A DNA stretch of 64,000 nucleotides, taken from positions 1 to 64,000 of the forward strand of contig DATJVR010000011.1 of assembly GCA_035501735.1 (NCBI GenBank), written 5' to 3'. The DNA is from PNAI01 sp035501735 (GTDB lineage Bacteria; Pseudomonadota; Alphaproteobacteria; Rhizobiales; Xanthobacteraceae). The translations under genes and the position numbers were made by a program. Of this stretch, positions 50,630 through 59,170 are shown piece by piece. The notes under the pieces were generated by a model. The model had not been told where the DNA came from. It ran no database searches and worked only from the letters and a program-made list of their open reading frames with translations. Each line of letters begins with the position of its first letter. The first letter of the stretch is position 1.

Positions 50630-50651
50630 GCGCGCCTGCCGGCAATCCGCG

Positions 50652-51659
50652 TCAGATCAGTTTGCCCATCGTCACCGCGGTGTCGACCATGCGGTTGGAG
50701 AAGCCCCATTCGTTGTCGTACCACGCCATCACGCGCACGAACGTTCCGTCCATCACCTTGGTCTGGTCCATGTGGAAGACGGCGGAGTGCGGGTCGTGAT
50801 TGAAGTCGACCGACACATTGGGCGAGTTGGTATAGCCGAGGATACCCTTGAGCTGCTGATCCGCGGCACGCTTGATCGCGCCGTTGATCTCGTCCTTGCT
50901 GGTCGCCTTCTTCGCCACGAATTTGAAATCGATCACCGAGACGTTAGGCGTCGGCACGCGGATCGACACGCCGTCGAGCTTGCCGTTGAGCTCCGGCAGC
51001 ACCAGCCCCACCGCCTTTGCCGCGCCGGTCGACGTCGGAATCATGTTCAGCGCCGCCGCGCGCGCGCGGTAGAGGTCCTTGTGCACCTGATCGAGTGAAG
51101 GCTGATCGTTGGTATAGGAGTGGATCGTGGTCATGAAACCCTTGTCGATGCCGATCGCATCGTTGAGCACCTTGGCGACCGGCGCGAGGCAATTGGTCGT
51201 GCACGACGCGTTCGAGATGACCCTGTGGTCCTTCATCAGCTTGTCGTGATTGACGCCATAGACCACGGTGAGATCGACGCCATCGGCCGGCGCCGAGATG
51301 ATCACGCGCTTGGCGCCCGCGGTCAGATGCGCCGCCGCCTTGTCCTTCGATGTGAATATTCCGGTGCATTCCATCGCGATGTCGACGCCGAGGTCTTTCC
51401 ACGGCAGCTTCGTGGGATCCTTCTCGGCGGTCACCTTGATCGCGCCGTTGCCGACGCTGATGGTGTCGCCCTTCACCGTGACTTCACCGGGAAAACGGCC
51501 GTGCACGGAGTCGAAGCGCAGCAGATGCGCATTGGTCTCCACCGGCGCGAGGTCGTTGATGCCGACTACCTCGATATCCTTGCGGCCGGTTTCGGCGATC
51601 GCGCGCAGCACGTTGCGGCCGATACGGCCGAAGCCGTTGATGGCAACCCGAACAGACAT
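50652..51659 (-). CDS. gap: glyceraldehyde-3-phosphate dehydrogenase
   Basis: 335 residues. MSVRVAINGFGRIGRNVLRA (NAD site), ISNASCTTNCLAP with the catalytic cysteine, HSYTNDQPSLDQVHKDLYRA RAAALNMIPTSTGAAKAV and WYDNEWGFSNRMVDTAVTM are the full GapA set. The residue after the second beta strand (NDLAPVETNAHLLRFDS) points to NAD preference. It lies 13 bases from tkt and 22 from pgk; these are probably one transcript. Confidence 0.97.
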   Translation of the reverse strand: MSVRVAINGFGRIGRNVLRAIAETGRKDIEVVGINDLAPVETNAHLLRFDSVHGRFPGEVTVKGDTISVGNGAIKVTAEKDPTKLPWKDLGVDIAMECTGIFTSKDKAAAHLTAGAKRVIISAPADGVDLTVVYGVNHDKLMKDHRVISNASCTTNCLAPVAKVLNDAIGIDKGFMTTIHSYTNDQPSLDQVHKDLYRARAAALNMIPTSTGAAKAVGLVLPELNGKLDGVSIRVPTPNVSVIDFKFVAKKATSKDEINGAIKRAADQQLKGILGYTNSPNVSVDFNHDPHSAVFHMDQTKVMDGTFVRVMAWYDNEWGFSNRMVDTAVTMGKLI

Positions 51660-51672
51660 GAGGCGGCTCCTT

Positions 51673-53751
51673 TCAGTTCTTCCTGCCCATCTTGCTCAGC
51701 GCCACGTCCGCCACCGCCTCCGGAGTAATGCCGAAATGCTTATACAAGTCCTTATATGGTGCGCTCGCCCCGAAAGTGCTCATGCCGACGAAAGCGCCAT
51801 CGGTCCCGATTATGGTATCCCAGCCTTGCCGCACGGCGGCCTCGACTGCGACTTTGACCGGCGCATCGCCGATGACCGCGCGCCGCGAGGCCTCCGGCTG
51901 GGCGAAGAACAGCTCGAAGCACGGCACCGACACCACGCGGGCGTAGACGCCTCTCTGTCTTAGGAATTTACGCGCTTCGACCGCGATCGACACTTCCGAC
52001 CCGGTGGCGAAGAGCGAAACCATGGCCGCGTGCCCCTCGGCCGGGACGATCTCGTAGGCGCCGGCCGCGCAACGGTTGTGCTCGTCGCGGCCGAGCCGCA
52101 GTTGCGGCAGGTTCTGCCGCGTGAGCGCGAGCACGCTCGGTCCCGTCTTGGTCTGCAGCGCGAGCTCCCAGCACTCCAGCGTTTCCACCGCGTCGCACGG
52201 CCGGAACACGCGCAGGTTCGGCATTGCCCGCAGGCTCGCGAGATGTTCGATCGGCTGATGCGTCGGGCCGTCTTCGCCGAGCCCGATCGAATCGTGTGTC
52301 ATCACGTGAATGACGCGTTGCCCCATGAGCGCTGCGAGCCGGATCGCCGGCCGGCAATAGTCGGAGAACACCAGGAACGTGCCCGAGTACGGAATGATGC
52401 CGCCGTGCAACGCCAGGCCGTTCATCGCCGCCGCCATGCCGTGCTCGCGCACGCCATAATGGATGAACCGCCCCGCATAGTCCTTCGCCGACAGCACCGC
52501 CATCGTTTTGGTCTTGGTGTTGTTCGAGCCGGTGAGATCGGCCGAGCCGCCGATCATTTCCGGCAATGTCGGAACCAGCGCTTCCAGCGCCGCCTCCGAG
52601 GCCGCACGCGTCGCCATGTCCTTCGGGGCTGCGGCAAGCTTCTCCTTGGCGGTGCGCACGGCCGCGGCGACCTTGTCCTTCGGCAATTCGCCGCGCGTGC
52701 GCCGCATGAATTCGGCGCGCGGCTCGGCCGGCAACGCGGCAAGCCGGCTCTCCCAATCCTTGCGCGCGCCTTTCGAACGCTGACCGGCGGTGCGCCAGAG
52801 CGTCAGCACGTCGGCAGGAATCTCGAACGGCGGTTCGTTCCATCCGAGCGCCTTGCGCGCGCCGGCGATTTCGTCGGTGCCGAGCGGCGAGCCGTGTAAT
52901 TTTTCGCTGCCGGCCTTGGTTGGCGCACCAAAGCCGATCGTCGTCCGGCAGGCGATCAGCGTCGGCCGGTCGAAAGTTTTGGCGGTCGCAATCGCCGCGG
53001 CGATGGCGTCCGGATTGTGGCCGTCGATGCGCGTGGCGATCCAGCCGGCCGCCTCGAAGCGTTTGATCTGATCGACCGAGTCCGCAAGCGCCAACGGCCC
53101 GTCGATCGAAATGCCATTGTCGTCGAACAGCACGATCAGCTTGTTGAGCCGCAGATGGCCGGCGAGCGCAATGGCTTCCTGGCTGATGCCTTCCATCAGG
53201 TCGCCGTCGGAGGCGAGCACATAGGTAAGGTGATCCACCACATCGCTGCCGAACTCGGCGTTCAGATGCCGCTCGGCAATCGCCATGCCGACCGCATTGG
53301 CAAGTCCCTGGCCAAGCGGTCCGGTCGTCGTTTCGACGCCCGGGGTGTGGCCGTATTCCGGGTGGCCGGGCGTCAGCGAGCCGAGCTGCCGAAAGGACTT
53401 GATCTGCTCGATCGTCATCTTCTCGTAGCCGAGAAGGTAGAGGAGAGCGTAAAGCAGCATCGACCCGTGACCGGCGGAAAGGACGAAACGGTCGCGGTCG
53501 GGCCAAGCTGGATCGGCCGGGTCGAATTTCAAGAAGCGGGTGAACAGCACGGTGGCGATATCGGCCGCACCCATAGGCAGGCCGGGATGTCCACTTTTGG
53601 CCCGTTCGACCGCATCCATTGCCAGCGCGCGGATGGCATTGGCCATGCCATCGTGCTCGGCGCGCGCGGCGGGGTTCGCGCCTGTGGCGGAAACGCGAGC
53701 GGCCGGAGCGAGAGTTGCGCCCGCCGCTACGAGACGGTCCGGCATGCTCAT
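51673..53751 (-). CDS. tkt: transketolase
   Basis: About 692 residues. TPP motif SDGDLMEGISQEAIALAGHL, N-terminal KSGHPGLPMGAADIATVLFT, pyrimidine domain FVLSAGHGSMLLYALLYLLG, DGPTHQPIEHLASLRAMPNL and C-terminal YARVVSVPCFELFFAQ are all present. It exchanges two-carbon units between sugar phosphates, linking pentose-phosphate metabolism to glycolysis; Calvin-cycle enzymes are not nearby. Starts at 53763, 53751 and 53745 are all possible; 53751 is chosen. First gene of the tkt-gap-pgk-fba block. Confidence 0.96.
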   Translation of the reverse strand: MSMPDRLVAAGATLAPAARVSATGANPAARAEHDGMANAIRALAMDAVERAKSGHPGLPMGAADIATVLFTRFLKFDPADPAWPDRDRFVLSAGHGSMLLYALLYLLGYEKMTIEQIKSFRQLGSLTPGHPEYGHTPGVETTTGPLGQGLANAVGMAIAERHLNAEFGSDVVDHLTYVLASDGDLMEGISQEAIALAGHLRLNKLIVLFDDNGISIDGPLALADSVDQIKRFEAAGWIATRIDGHNPDAIAAAIATAKTFDRPTLIACRTTIGFGAPTKAGSEKLHGSPLGTDEIAGARKALGWNEPPFEIPADVLTLWRTAGQRSKGARKDWESRLAALPAEPRAEFMRRTRGELPKDKVAAAVRTAKEKLAAAPKDMATRAASEAALEALVPTLPEMIGGSADLTGSNNTKTKTMAVLSAKDYAGRFIHYGVREHGMAAAMNGLALHGGIIPYSGTFLVFSDYCRPAIRLAALMGQRVIHVMTHDSIGLGEDGPTHQPIEHLASLRAMPNLRVFRPCDAVETLECWELALQTKTGPSVLALTRQNLPQLRLGRDEHNRCAAGAYEIVPAEGHAAMVSLFATGSEVSIAVEARKFLRQRGVYARVVSVPCFELFFAQPEASRRAVIGDAPVKVAVEAAVRQGWDTIIGTDGAFVGMSTFGASAPYKDLYKHFGITPEAVADVALSKMGRKN

Positions 53752-53990
53752 GGGACTGGCCAAGTACGCGGCACAAAGGTCGCGCCGCGGTCACGGGAAA
53801 GCGGCGCAGAGATAGCACGGGCGACTTGCCAGTCAAACGCTCGCCGGCCCGTCTGGGATGTCGTGCACAGCATCTTGCAGCGGCCCTCGCTTAGGCGTTG
53901 ACGCTCCAGCTCGATGCGACGTAAGCTTCCGCGGATAAATCTCTGCCGTTGCATAGTTTTCGCCTTCCGGTGCGACCTGCGGGAAGCCGC

Positions 53991-54281
53991 ATGAGCGAGA
54001 CCGATTCGATTGAGACTGCGAGTCGGCGCCTGGCGCTTGCGCTCGATGCGCTCGCCGCCGCGGCCGAGCGCCGGGCCGAGGCCGCGCGCAATGAGGAGGC
54101 GCTGGCCACGCAAGTCCATGCTTTGGGCGACGATCGCGCTCGGCTCGCTGGCGAGCTCGATCACGCTCTCGCCCGCTCGCGGGCGCTGGAAGCCGTCAAT
54201 CGCGAGGCGGGGCAACGCATGGCACGGGCGATCGACACCATCCGCGGCGTGTTGGCGAACGAGCAACCGGACAAGGACTGA
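53991..54281 (+). CDS. DUF4164 family protein
   Basis: 96 residues: MSETDSIETASRRLALALDA LAAAAERRAEAARNEEALAT and a C-terminal helix rich in Arg, Ala and Glu. This is the alphaproteobacterial DUF4164 coiled-coil layout. It sits 2 bases before zapA, a frequent arrangement, so a role with cell division is a fair guess but unproven. Start ATG 53991 is preferred over 53949. Confidence 0.85.
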   Translation: MSETDSIETASRRLALALDALAAAAERRAEAARNEEALATQVHALGDDRARLAGELDHALARSRALEAVNREAGQRMARAIDTIRGVLANEQPDKD

Positions 54282-54283
54282 CG

Positions 54284-54670
54284 ATGTCCCAGGTCAGCGT
54301 CACCATCAATGGACGGCAGTTCCGCATGGCCTGCGAGGATGGCCAGGAAGGCCATTTGATGAACCTGGCGCGTGACCTCGACACGCGCATCGAGGGCTTA
54401 CGGGGCAAATTTGGCGAGATCGGCGATACGCGGCTGACTGTCATGGCGGCGCTCACGCTTGCCGATTCGCTTGCCGAGACTGGACTACGCATCAAACGAT
54501 TGGAGGAGGAGCTCGCTGCCTTACAAAATGCGCGTTCGGAAGCGGTCAATCTCGACAAGGCTGCCCACACCGCTATTGCAGCCGCCCTCAACGCTGCCGC
54601 CGAGCGCATCGAGAGCATCACCAAAAAGCTCAACCAGCCAATAGGCAACGGCACCGTGCCCATGGGGTAG
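54284..54670 (+). CDS. zapA: cell division protein ZapA
   Basis: 128 residues. MSQVSVTINGRQFRMACEDG QEGHLMNLARDLDTRIE is the ZapA N-terminus; a coiled coil follows. ZapA binds FtsZ and bundles its filaments at mid-cell. The C-terminal 35 residues form another helix with a small tail. It pairs with DUF4164 upstream; GlsB, 6S RNA and fau follow, the same order as in many proteobacteria. Confidence 0.93.
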   Translation: MSQVSVTINGRQFRMACEDGQEGHLMNLARDLDTRIEGLRGKFGEIGDTRLTVMAALTLADSLAETGLRIKRLEEELAALQNARSEAVNLDKAAHTAIAAALNAAAERIESITKKLNQPIGNGTVPMG

Positions 54671-54713
54671 GGCCGTATGCTGGTGACTTCGAACAGCAAG
54701 CAGGGGACTCAAA

Positions 54714-54977
54714 ATGTCAGGTGAAAGTCTTCTTGTCATTCTCGTCGTCGGCCTTATCGCGGGTTGGCTCGCCGGCCACCTCGTGCGTGGCACCGGCTAC
54801 GGCTTGGTCGCCGATTTGTGCATCGGCATCATCGGCGCCTTCATCGGCAATTGGCTGCTGCCGCGAATAGGCATTCAGCTCGGCTACGGCTTCATCTCCG
54901 CCATCATCAGCGCCACCATCGGCGCCGTCATTCTGCTAATCATTCTGCGCCTCGTTCGAAGAGGCGGAAGATGGTGA
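54714..54977 (+). CDS. GlsB/YeaQ/YmgE family stress-response membrane protein
   Basis: 87-residue integral membrane protein with the family pattern ILVVGLIAGWLAGHLVRGTG YGLVADLCIGIIGAFIGNWL, then two more helices. Members are small inner-membrane proteins linked to stress or envelope stress; exact function is open. It lies 43 bases after zapA. Confidence 0.88.
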   Translation: MSGESLLVILVVGLIAGWLAGHLVRGTGYGLVADLCIGIIGAFIGNWLLPRIGIQLGYGFISAIISATIGAVILLIILRLVRRGGRW

Positions 54978-55035
54978 CGGCGGCCACTCGCGAACCGGCA
55001 TAGCGCCAAGCGCGCCTGCGCATTACATTGCCCGG

Positions 55036-55195
55036 GCGGATGCTGCGCGGTGCGTTAGGAGACATATCCCCGGGGCCTTATCGATCCTGAAGGGAGCTGT
55101 CCCTGACCGGGCTCGTGGGCTCGGACATATGGCGCCCACCTACTTTCGTAGGGAACCCGGGATCGACACTCCGACGGCCGTCGCGGCTCCGCACC
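55036..55195 (+). ncRNA. ssrS: 6S RNA
   Basis: Between zapA-GlsB and fau, the conserved proteobacterial site for 6S RNA. The 160-base stretch has an apical hairpin AGGGA-gctg-TCCCT (55091-55104), flanking CCGGGGCC/GGGCTCGG pairing, and a small 3'-side hairpin CCTAC-TTTC-GTAGG (55139-55152) in what should be the central bubble. GGTGCG (55049-55054) can pair with CGCACC (55190-55195) as a closing stem. The RNA holds sigma70 polymerase during slow growth. Ends are estimates, not proven. Confidence 0.62.
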
Positions 55196-55203
55196 TTTCG
55201 CCC

Positions 55204-55794
55204 ATGATTGCATCCCCCGCCGTCGAGGACTTGAAGAAATCGCTCCGCGGGGAAGCCGTTGCGCGTCGCGACGCGTTGCCGGCGGACGCGCGAAAAGCCG
55301 CCGCTGAAGCGATTGCAGCGCGCCCCTTTCCGATTGCGATCGTGCTAGGCTCAGTCGTCTCCGGCTTTATGCCGCTCAAAAGCGAGATCAATCCGCTGCC
55401 GCTGATGCAGAAGCTTGCCGAGACGGGTGCCCGCCTGGCATTGCCGCGCATCGTCGGCCTCGGCTCGCCGCTGTCCATGCGAGCCTGGGAGTTTGGCGCG
55501 CCGCTCGACCGCGGTCAGTGGGGCATCCGCGAACCCAAGACCGATGCGCCCGAGGTCGACCCGGATATTCTCCTCGTGCCATTGCTCGCGTTCGACCGCG
55601 CCGGCTACCGCATCGGCTACGGCGCCGGCTATTACGACATGACGATCACGCAACTGCGCGAGCTCAAGCGAGTGGCGGCCGTCGGCATCGCGTTCGCGGC
55701 GCAGGAAGTCCCGAAAGTGCCGACGACGGAGCGCGACGCGCGGCTCGATCTCCTGCTAACCGAGCGCGAAGTCATCGATCTGCGAGTCTCTTGA
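55204..55794 (+). CDS. fau: 5-formyltetrahydrofolate cyclo-ligase
   Basis: 196 residues. MIASPAVEDLKKSLRGEAVA RRDALP, VSGFMPLKSEINPLPLMQKL and VDPDILLVPLLAFDRAGYRI GYGAGYYDMT are the family motifs. It converts 5-formyl-THF to 5,10-methenyl-THF. An ATG at 55129 is in frame but lies within the 6S RNA and lacks homology; ATG 55204 is chosen. fau directly after 6S RNA is the usual proteobacterial order. The stop is 2 bases before the next gene. Confidence 0.94.
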   Translation: MIASPAVEDLKKSLRGEAVARRDALPADARKAAAEAIAARPFPIAIVLGSVVSGFMPLKSEINPLPLMQKLAETGARLALPRIVGLGSPLSMRAWEFGAPLDRGQWGIREPKTDAPEVDPDILLVPLLAFDRAGYRIGYGAGYYDMTITQLRELKRVAAVGIAFAAQEVPKVPTTERDARLDLLLTEREVIDLRVS

Positions 55795-55796
55795 GC

Positions 55797-56618
55797 ATGC
55801 GCATACTTTTCGTTGGCGATGTTGTCGGCCGTTCCGGACGCACGATTGTGTACGAGCGCCTCCCCGGGCTCGTCCGCGACTGGAAGCTCGATCTGGTGGT
55901 CGTCAATGGCGAGAACGCTGCCGGCGGCTTCGGCATCACTGAAGTGATCTACAACGAACTGATCGAGGCCGGCGCCGACGCCGTCACGCTCGGCAATCAT
56001 GCCTGGGATCAGCGCGAGGCGCTGGTCTTCATCGAGCGCGCCGAGCGGCTCGTCCGCCCGGTCAACTATCCGGCCGGAACGCCGGGCCGCGGCGCCGCGA
56101 TGGTCGAAGGCAAGAACGGCGCGCGTGCGCTCGTGATCAACGCCATGGGGCGCATTTTCATGGATGCGCTCGACGATCCATTCGCGGCGATCGACCGAGA
56201 ACTTGCGGCGTGCACGTTGGGCAAGGGCGCCGACGCCATTGTCATCGACATCCACGCCGAGGCGACCAGCGAGAAGCAATCGATGGGCTATTTCTGCGAC
56301 GGGCGCGCGAGCCTCGTCGTCGGCACCCATACGCATGCGCCGACTGGCGACTACCGCATCCTGCCGGGCGGTACTGCATTTCTGAGCGATGTCGGAATGA
56401 CGGGGGACTACAATTCGGTGATCGGCATGGGCAAGGATGAGCCGTTGACGCGTTTTTTGCGCAAGATTCCCTCTGCGCGGTTCGAGCCGGCTTCCGGCCC
56501 GGCGACGTTGTGCGCCGTCGCCGTCGAGACGGAGCCGGCGACCGGTCTTGCCACGCGCGTCGGCGCGGTGCGGCTCGGCGGCTGTCTGGAACCGGCGACG
56601 CCGGCGTTTTGGTCTTGA
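55797..56618 (+). CDS. TIGR00282-family metallophosphoesterase (YmdB-like)
   Basis: 273 residues. MRILFVGDVVGRSGRTIVYE, VVNGENAAGGFGIT, VTLGNHAWDQREAL, DIHAEATSEKQSM and GTHTHAPTGDYRIL supply the metal ligands of the TIGR00282/YmdB family. Bacillus YmdB hydrolyses cyclic nucleotides; here the substrate is not known. It follows fau by 2 bases, so the two are probably one transcript. Confidence 0.92.
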   Translation: MRILFVGDVVGRSGRTIVYERLPGLVRDWKLDLVVVNGENAAGGFGITEVIYNELIEAGADAVTLGNHAWDQREALVFIERAERLVRPVNYPAGTPGRGAAMVEGKNGARALVINAMGRIFMDALDDPFAAIDRELAACTLGKGADAIVIDIHAEATSEKQSMGYFCDGRASLVVGTHTHAPTGDYRILPGGTAFLSDVGMTGDYNSVIGMGKDEPLTRFLRKIPSARFEPASGPATLCAVAVETEPATGLATRVGAVRLGGCLEPATPAFWS

Positions 56619-56669
56619 GTTTCAGGCGCTGGCGTATTTATTTCCTGGGCAGAAATCGGAAAACGAGCC

Positions 56670-57416
56670 ATGGCCGGGCATTCGCAGTTTAAGAATATCA
56701 TGCACCGCAAGGGGCGGCAGGATGCGGCCAAATCGAAATTGTTCGGCAAGCTTGCGCGGGAAATTACCGTTGCCGCCAAGCTCGGCACGCCGGATCCGGC
56801 GATGAATCCGCGGCTGCGCGCCGCCGTCATCGCGGCGCGAGCCGAGAACATGCCGAAAGACAATATCGAACGCGCCATCAAGAAAGCTTCGGGTGGGGAT
56901 GCCGAGAATTACGACGAAATCCGCTACGAGGGCTATGGGCCCGGCGGTGTGGCGGTGATCGTCGAAGTTCTCACCGACAACCGCAATCGGACCGCCGGCG
57001 AGGTACGCGCGACTTTCACCAAGAGCGGGGGCAACCTCGCCGAGACAGGGGCGGTCGCCTTCATGTTCGATCATGTCGGCGTGATCGAATATGACGCCAG
57101 GGTGGCGAGCGCGGACGCGATGTTCGAGGCGGCGCTGGAAGCGGGCGCTGACGACGTGGTGTCGAGCGAGGCCGGCCACGAGATTTATGCCTCGCCGGAT
57201 AAATTCGGTTCCGTGGCCAAGGGGCTGGAGCAAAAATTCGGCGAACCGCGCAAATCCGCTTTGGTCTGGCGGCCGCAAAATACGATCGCGATCGACGACG
57301 AACAAGGCGAGAAGGTCCTCAAGCTCATCGATAACTTGAACGAAAGCGACGACGTGCAGAACGTCTATGCCAATTTCGAGGTTTCCGATGCGCTCGTGGA
57401 AAAGATGAGCGCGTAG
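56670..57416 (+). CDS. YebC/PmpR-type transcription/translation factor
   Basis: 248 residues. MAGHSQFKNIMHRKGRQDAA KSKLFGKLAREITVAAKLG, then MPKDNIERAIKKASGG and YEGYGPGGVAVIVEVLTDN RNRT, is YebC throughout. Members bind DNA or act on ribosomes; recent work links the family to translation of proline-rich stretches. It starts with ATG 56670, 51 bases after the metallophosphoesterase. Confidence 0.95.
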   Translation: MAGHSQFKNIMHRKGRQDAAKSKLFGKLAREITVAAKLGTPDPAMNPRLRAAVIAARAENMPKDNIERAIKKASGGDAENYDEIRYEGYGPGGVAVIVEVLTDNRNRTAGEVRATFTKSGGNLAETGAVAFMFDHVGVIEYDARVASADAMFEAALEAGADDVVSSEAGHEIYASPDKFGSVAKGLEQKFGEPRKSALVWRPQNTIAIDDEQGEKVLKLIDNLNESDDVQNVYANFEVSDALVEKMSA

Positions 57417-57424
57417 GCGGGCAA

Positions 57425-57736
57425 TCATCCAAATTTCAATTCGATCAGATCGCCAGCACGTAGCTCGTTCACCGCCTCAAGAACCCTGGTTTGATGATGC
57501 TGGATTTGCTTCCAGCTGGTGGTTGTTAACACCAATATAGCCAATCGACGCCCGGCGAGGTTCTGCTGATAACGTATGCTTTGATCCGTTGTAATGATCG
57601 CATCGAATTCGATTTCGGACAGGAGCTTGCCATTGTCCAGCTCACTCCATCCCATTTCATTGGCGGTAAAGACTGTGTGGCCTGACAGTGCGCGACGAAG
57701 TGGCACGGGAGTGCCGTGGTCGAACAGTATCTTCAC
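57425..57736 (-). CDS. DUF5615 PIN-like toxin candidate
   Basis: 103 residues. MKILFDHGTPVPLRRALSGH, then FDAIITTDQSIRYQQNLAGR RLAILVLTTTSW, is the DUF5615 PIN-like (Mut7-C-like) layout with the catalytic acids of a nuclease (Asp6 and the TTD aspartate). In toxin-antitoxin modules this partner acts as the RNase. The antitoxin-like DUF433 gene lies 15 bases upstream. It fills the gap between yebC and ruvC, so it probably arrived as an accessory module. Confidence 0.82.
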   Translation of the reverse strand: MKILFDHGTPVPLRRALSGHTVFTANEMGWSELDNGKLLSEIEFDAIITTDQSIRYQQNLAGRRLAILVLTTTSWKQIQHHQTRVLEAVNELRAGDLIELKFG

Positions 57737-57751
57737 TTGAAGGCTTGCTGC

Positions 57752-57970
57752 TCACGCCACAAAGCTTTGCTCGGCATGGCGCAATACCTGCTCAACTTGC
57801 TCCCGCGTCACTCCGGGGAACCATTCGAGGAATTCATCGATCCGGGCCCCATCTTCCAGATTCTCGAATAGGGCTCTGACCGGGACGCGGCTGTGCTTAA
57901 AGAGCCACTCACCGCCGCCCTTGTTAGGAATGCGTTCCACGGCCGGGCATTTGCTCCAGTCCAGCATCAT
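57752..57970 (-). CDS. DUF433 antitoxin candidate
   Basis: 72 residues. CPAVERIPNKGGGEWLFKHS RVPVRALFENLEDGARIDEF, then WFPGVTREQVEQVLRHAE, is a DUF433 helical/wHTH-like protein often encoded just before DUF5615. It probably neutralises the PIN-like partner and may bind the promoter. Start 57970 or ATG 57967. The pair is transcribed away from ruvC, which starts 80 bases away on the other strand. Confidence 0.82.
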   Translation of the reverse strand: MMLDWSKCPAVERIPNKGGGEWLFKHSRVPVRALFENLEDGARIDEFLEWFPGVTREQVEQVLRHAEQSFVA

Positions 57971-58049
57971 GCGATTCTAGGCGTGCGGTCGTGGGGCCGC
58001 AAGCCAAGCGCTTTCCCGCATGCCCCGGTGGGTCTATCAACGCGCGAGC

Positions 58050-58556
58050 ATGACGCGCCCGATTCGCATACTCGGCATCGATCCCGGGCTCCGCCGCACC
58101 GGCTGGGGGGTCGTCGAGATTGCCGGCAATCGGCTCGGTTTCCTCGGCTGCGGCTCAGTCACGACGAATGATCGCGATGCGCTTTCGGCGCGGCTTCTTG
58201 CCATCCACGATGGTCTGATGCGCATTCTCGAAGACTTCCGTCCTGACGAGGCGGCGGTCGAGGCGACTTTCGTCAACAAGGACGCCAAGGCGACGCTCAA
58301 GCTCGGCCAAGCGCGTGGTGTTGCCATGGTGGTGCCTGCGAGGGCCGGCGTGCCGGTGGCTGAGTACGCGCCGAACCTGGTCAAGAAAAGCATTGTCGGG
58401 GCCGGCCACGGTGACAAGGCGCAGGTGCGGATGATGATTGGGGTACTGCTGCCCAGGGCCGAGCCGCGCACGGACGATGCGGCCGACGCGCTCGCCATTG
58501 CCGTGACGCATGCGCATCATCGGCAGAGCATTATGATCAAGGTCGCGGCGATATGA
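58050..58556 (+). CDS. ruvC: crossover junction endodeoxyribonuclease RuvC
   Basis: 168 residues. ILGIDPGLRRTGWGVVEI (first acid), VEATFVNKDAKATLKLGQAR G (second) and RTDDAADALAIAVTHAHH (third acids) are the catalytic set. RuvC resolves Holliday junctions made by RuvAB. ATG 58050 is chosen over 58020. The stop overlaps ruvA by 4 bases. Confidence 0.96.
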   Translation: MTRPIRILGIDPGLRRTGWGVVEIAGNRLGFLGCGSVTTNDRDALSARLLAIHDGLMRILEDFRPDEAAVEATFVNKDAKATLKLGQARGVAMVVPARAGVPVAEYAPNLVKKSIVGAGHGDKAQVRMMIGVLLPRAEPRTDDAADALAIAVTHAHHRQSIMIKVAAI

Positions 58557-59170
58557 TCGGCAAGCTGAAAGGCGTAATCGACAGCTATCAGGAGGACGCC
58601 ATCATCCTCGATGTCAACGGCGTCGGCTATCTCGTTCATTGCTCGGCGCGCACGTTGCAGGAATTGCCGCGCGCGGGCGAGCCGGCGACGCTCGCCATCG
58701 AGACGCATGTTCGCGAGGACCAGATCAGGCTGTTCGGCTTTTCCACCGACATCGAGCGCGAATGGTTCCGGCTGTTGCAGACCGTGCAGGGCGTCGGCAC
58801 CAAGGTGGCGCTCGCCGTGCTCGGCACGCTCAAGCCCGCTGATCTCGCCACCGCGATCGCGATGCGCGACAAAGCGATGGTGGCGCGCACCCCGGGCGTT
58901 GGTCCGAAAGTCGCCGAGCGCATCGTCACCGAACTGAAAGACAAAGCGCCGGCCTATACCGACGTCGATCCGGCTTTGGTGAGGTTGTCCGGCGCGCTCG
59001 AAGAGAAACGCGCGCCGCAGCCGGTCGCCGACGCCGTGTCGGCGCTGATCAATCTCGGCTACGGCCAGCCGCAGGCCGCCGCCGCCATCGCTGCCGCTGC
59101 GCGCCGCGCCGGCGAAGGTGCCGACGCCGCTGCGCTGATCAGGCAGGGCCTGAAGGAACTCGCCAGATGA
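58553..59170 (+). CDS. ruvA: Holliday junction DNA helicase subunit RuvA
   Basis: 205 residues. MIGKLKGVIDSYQEDAIILD VNGVGYLVHCS, FGFSTDIEREWFRLLQTVQG VGTKVALAVL and GVGPKVAERIVTELKDK (helix-hairpin-helix pair) form domains I and II; domain III (VADAVSALINLGYGQPQAA) is the RuvB-binding part. RuvA grips the junction. It is coupled to ruvC and overlaps the next gene by 4 bases. Confidence 0.96.
   Translation: MIGKLKGVIDSYQEDAIILDVNGVGYLVHCSARTLQELPRAGEPATLAIETHVREDQIRLFGFSTDIEREWFRLLQTVQGVGTKVALAVLGTLKPADLATAIAMRDKAMVARTPGVGPKVAERIVTELKDKAPAYTDVDPALVRLSGALEEKRAPQPVADAVSALINLGYGQPQAAAAIAAAARRAGEGADAAALIRQGLKELAR

Noticed and set aside
51968..53836. A 622-codon open frame overlapping tkt
   Set aside because: Other-frame shadow of tkt; Arg/Gly/Asp-rich with no recognisable motif.
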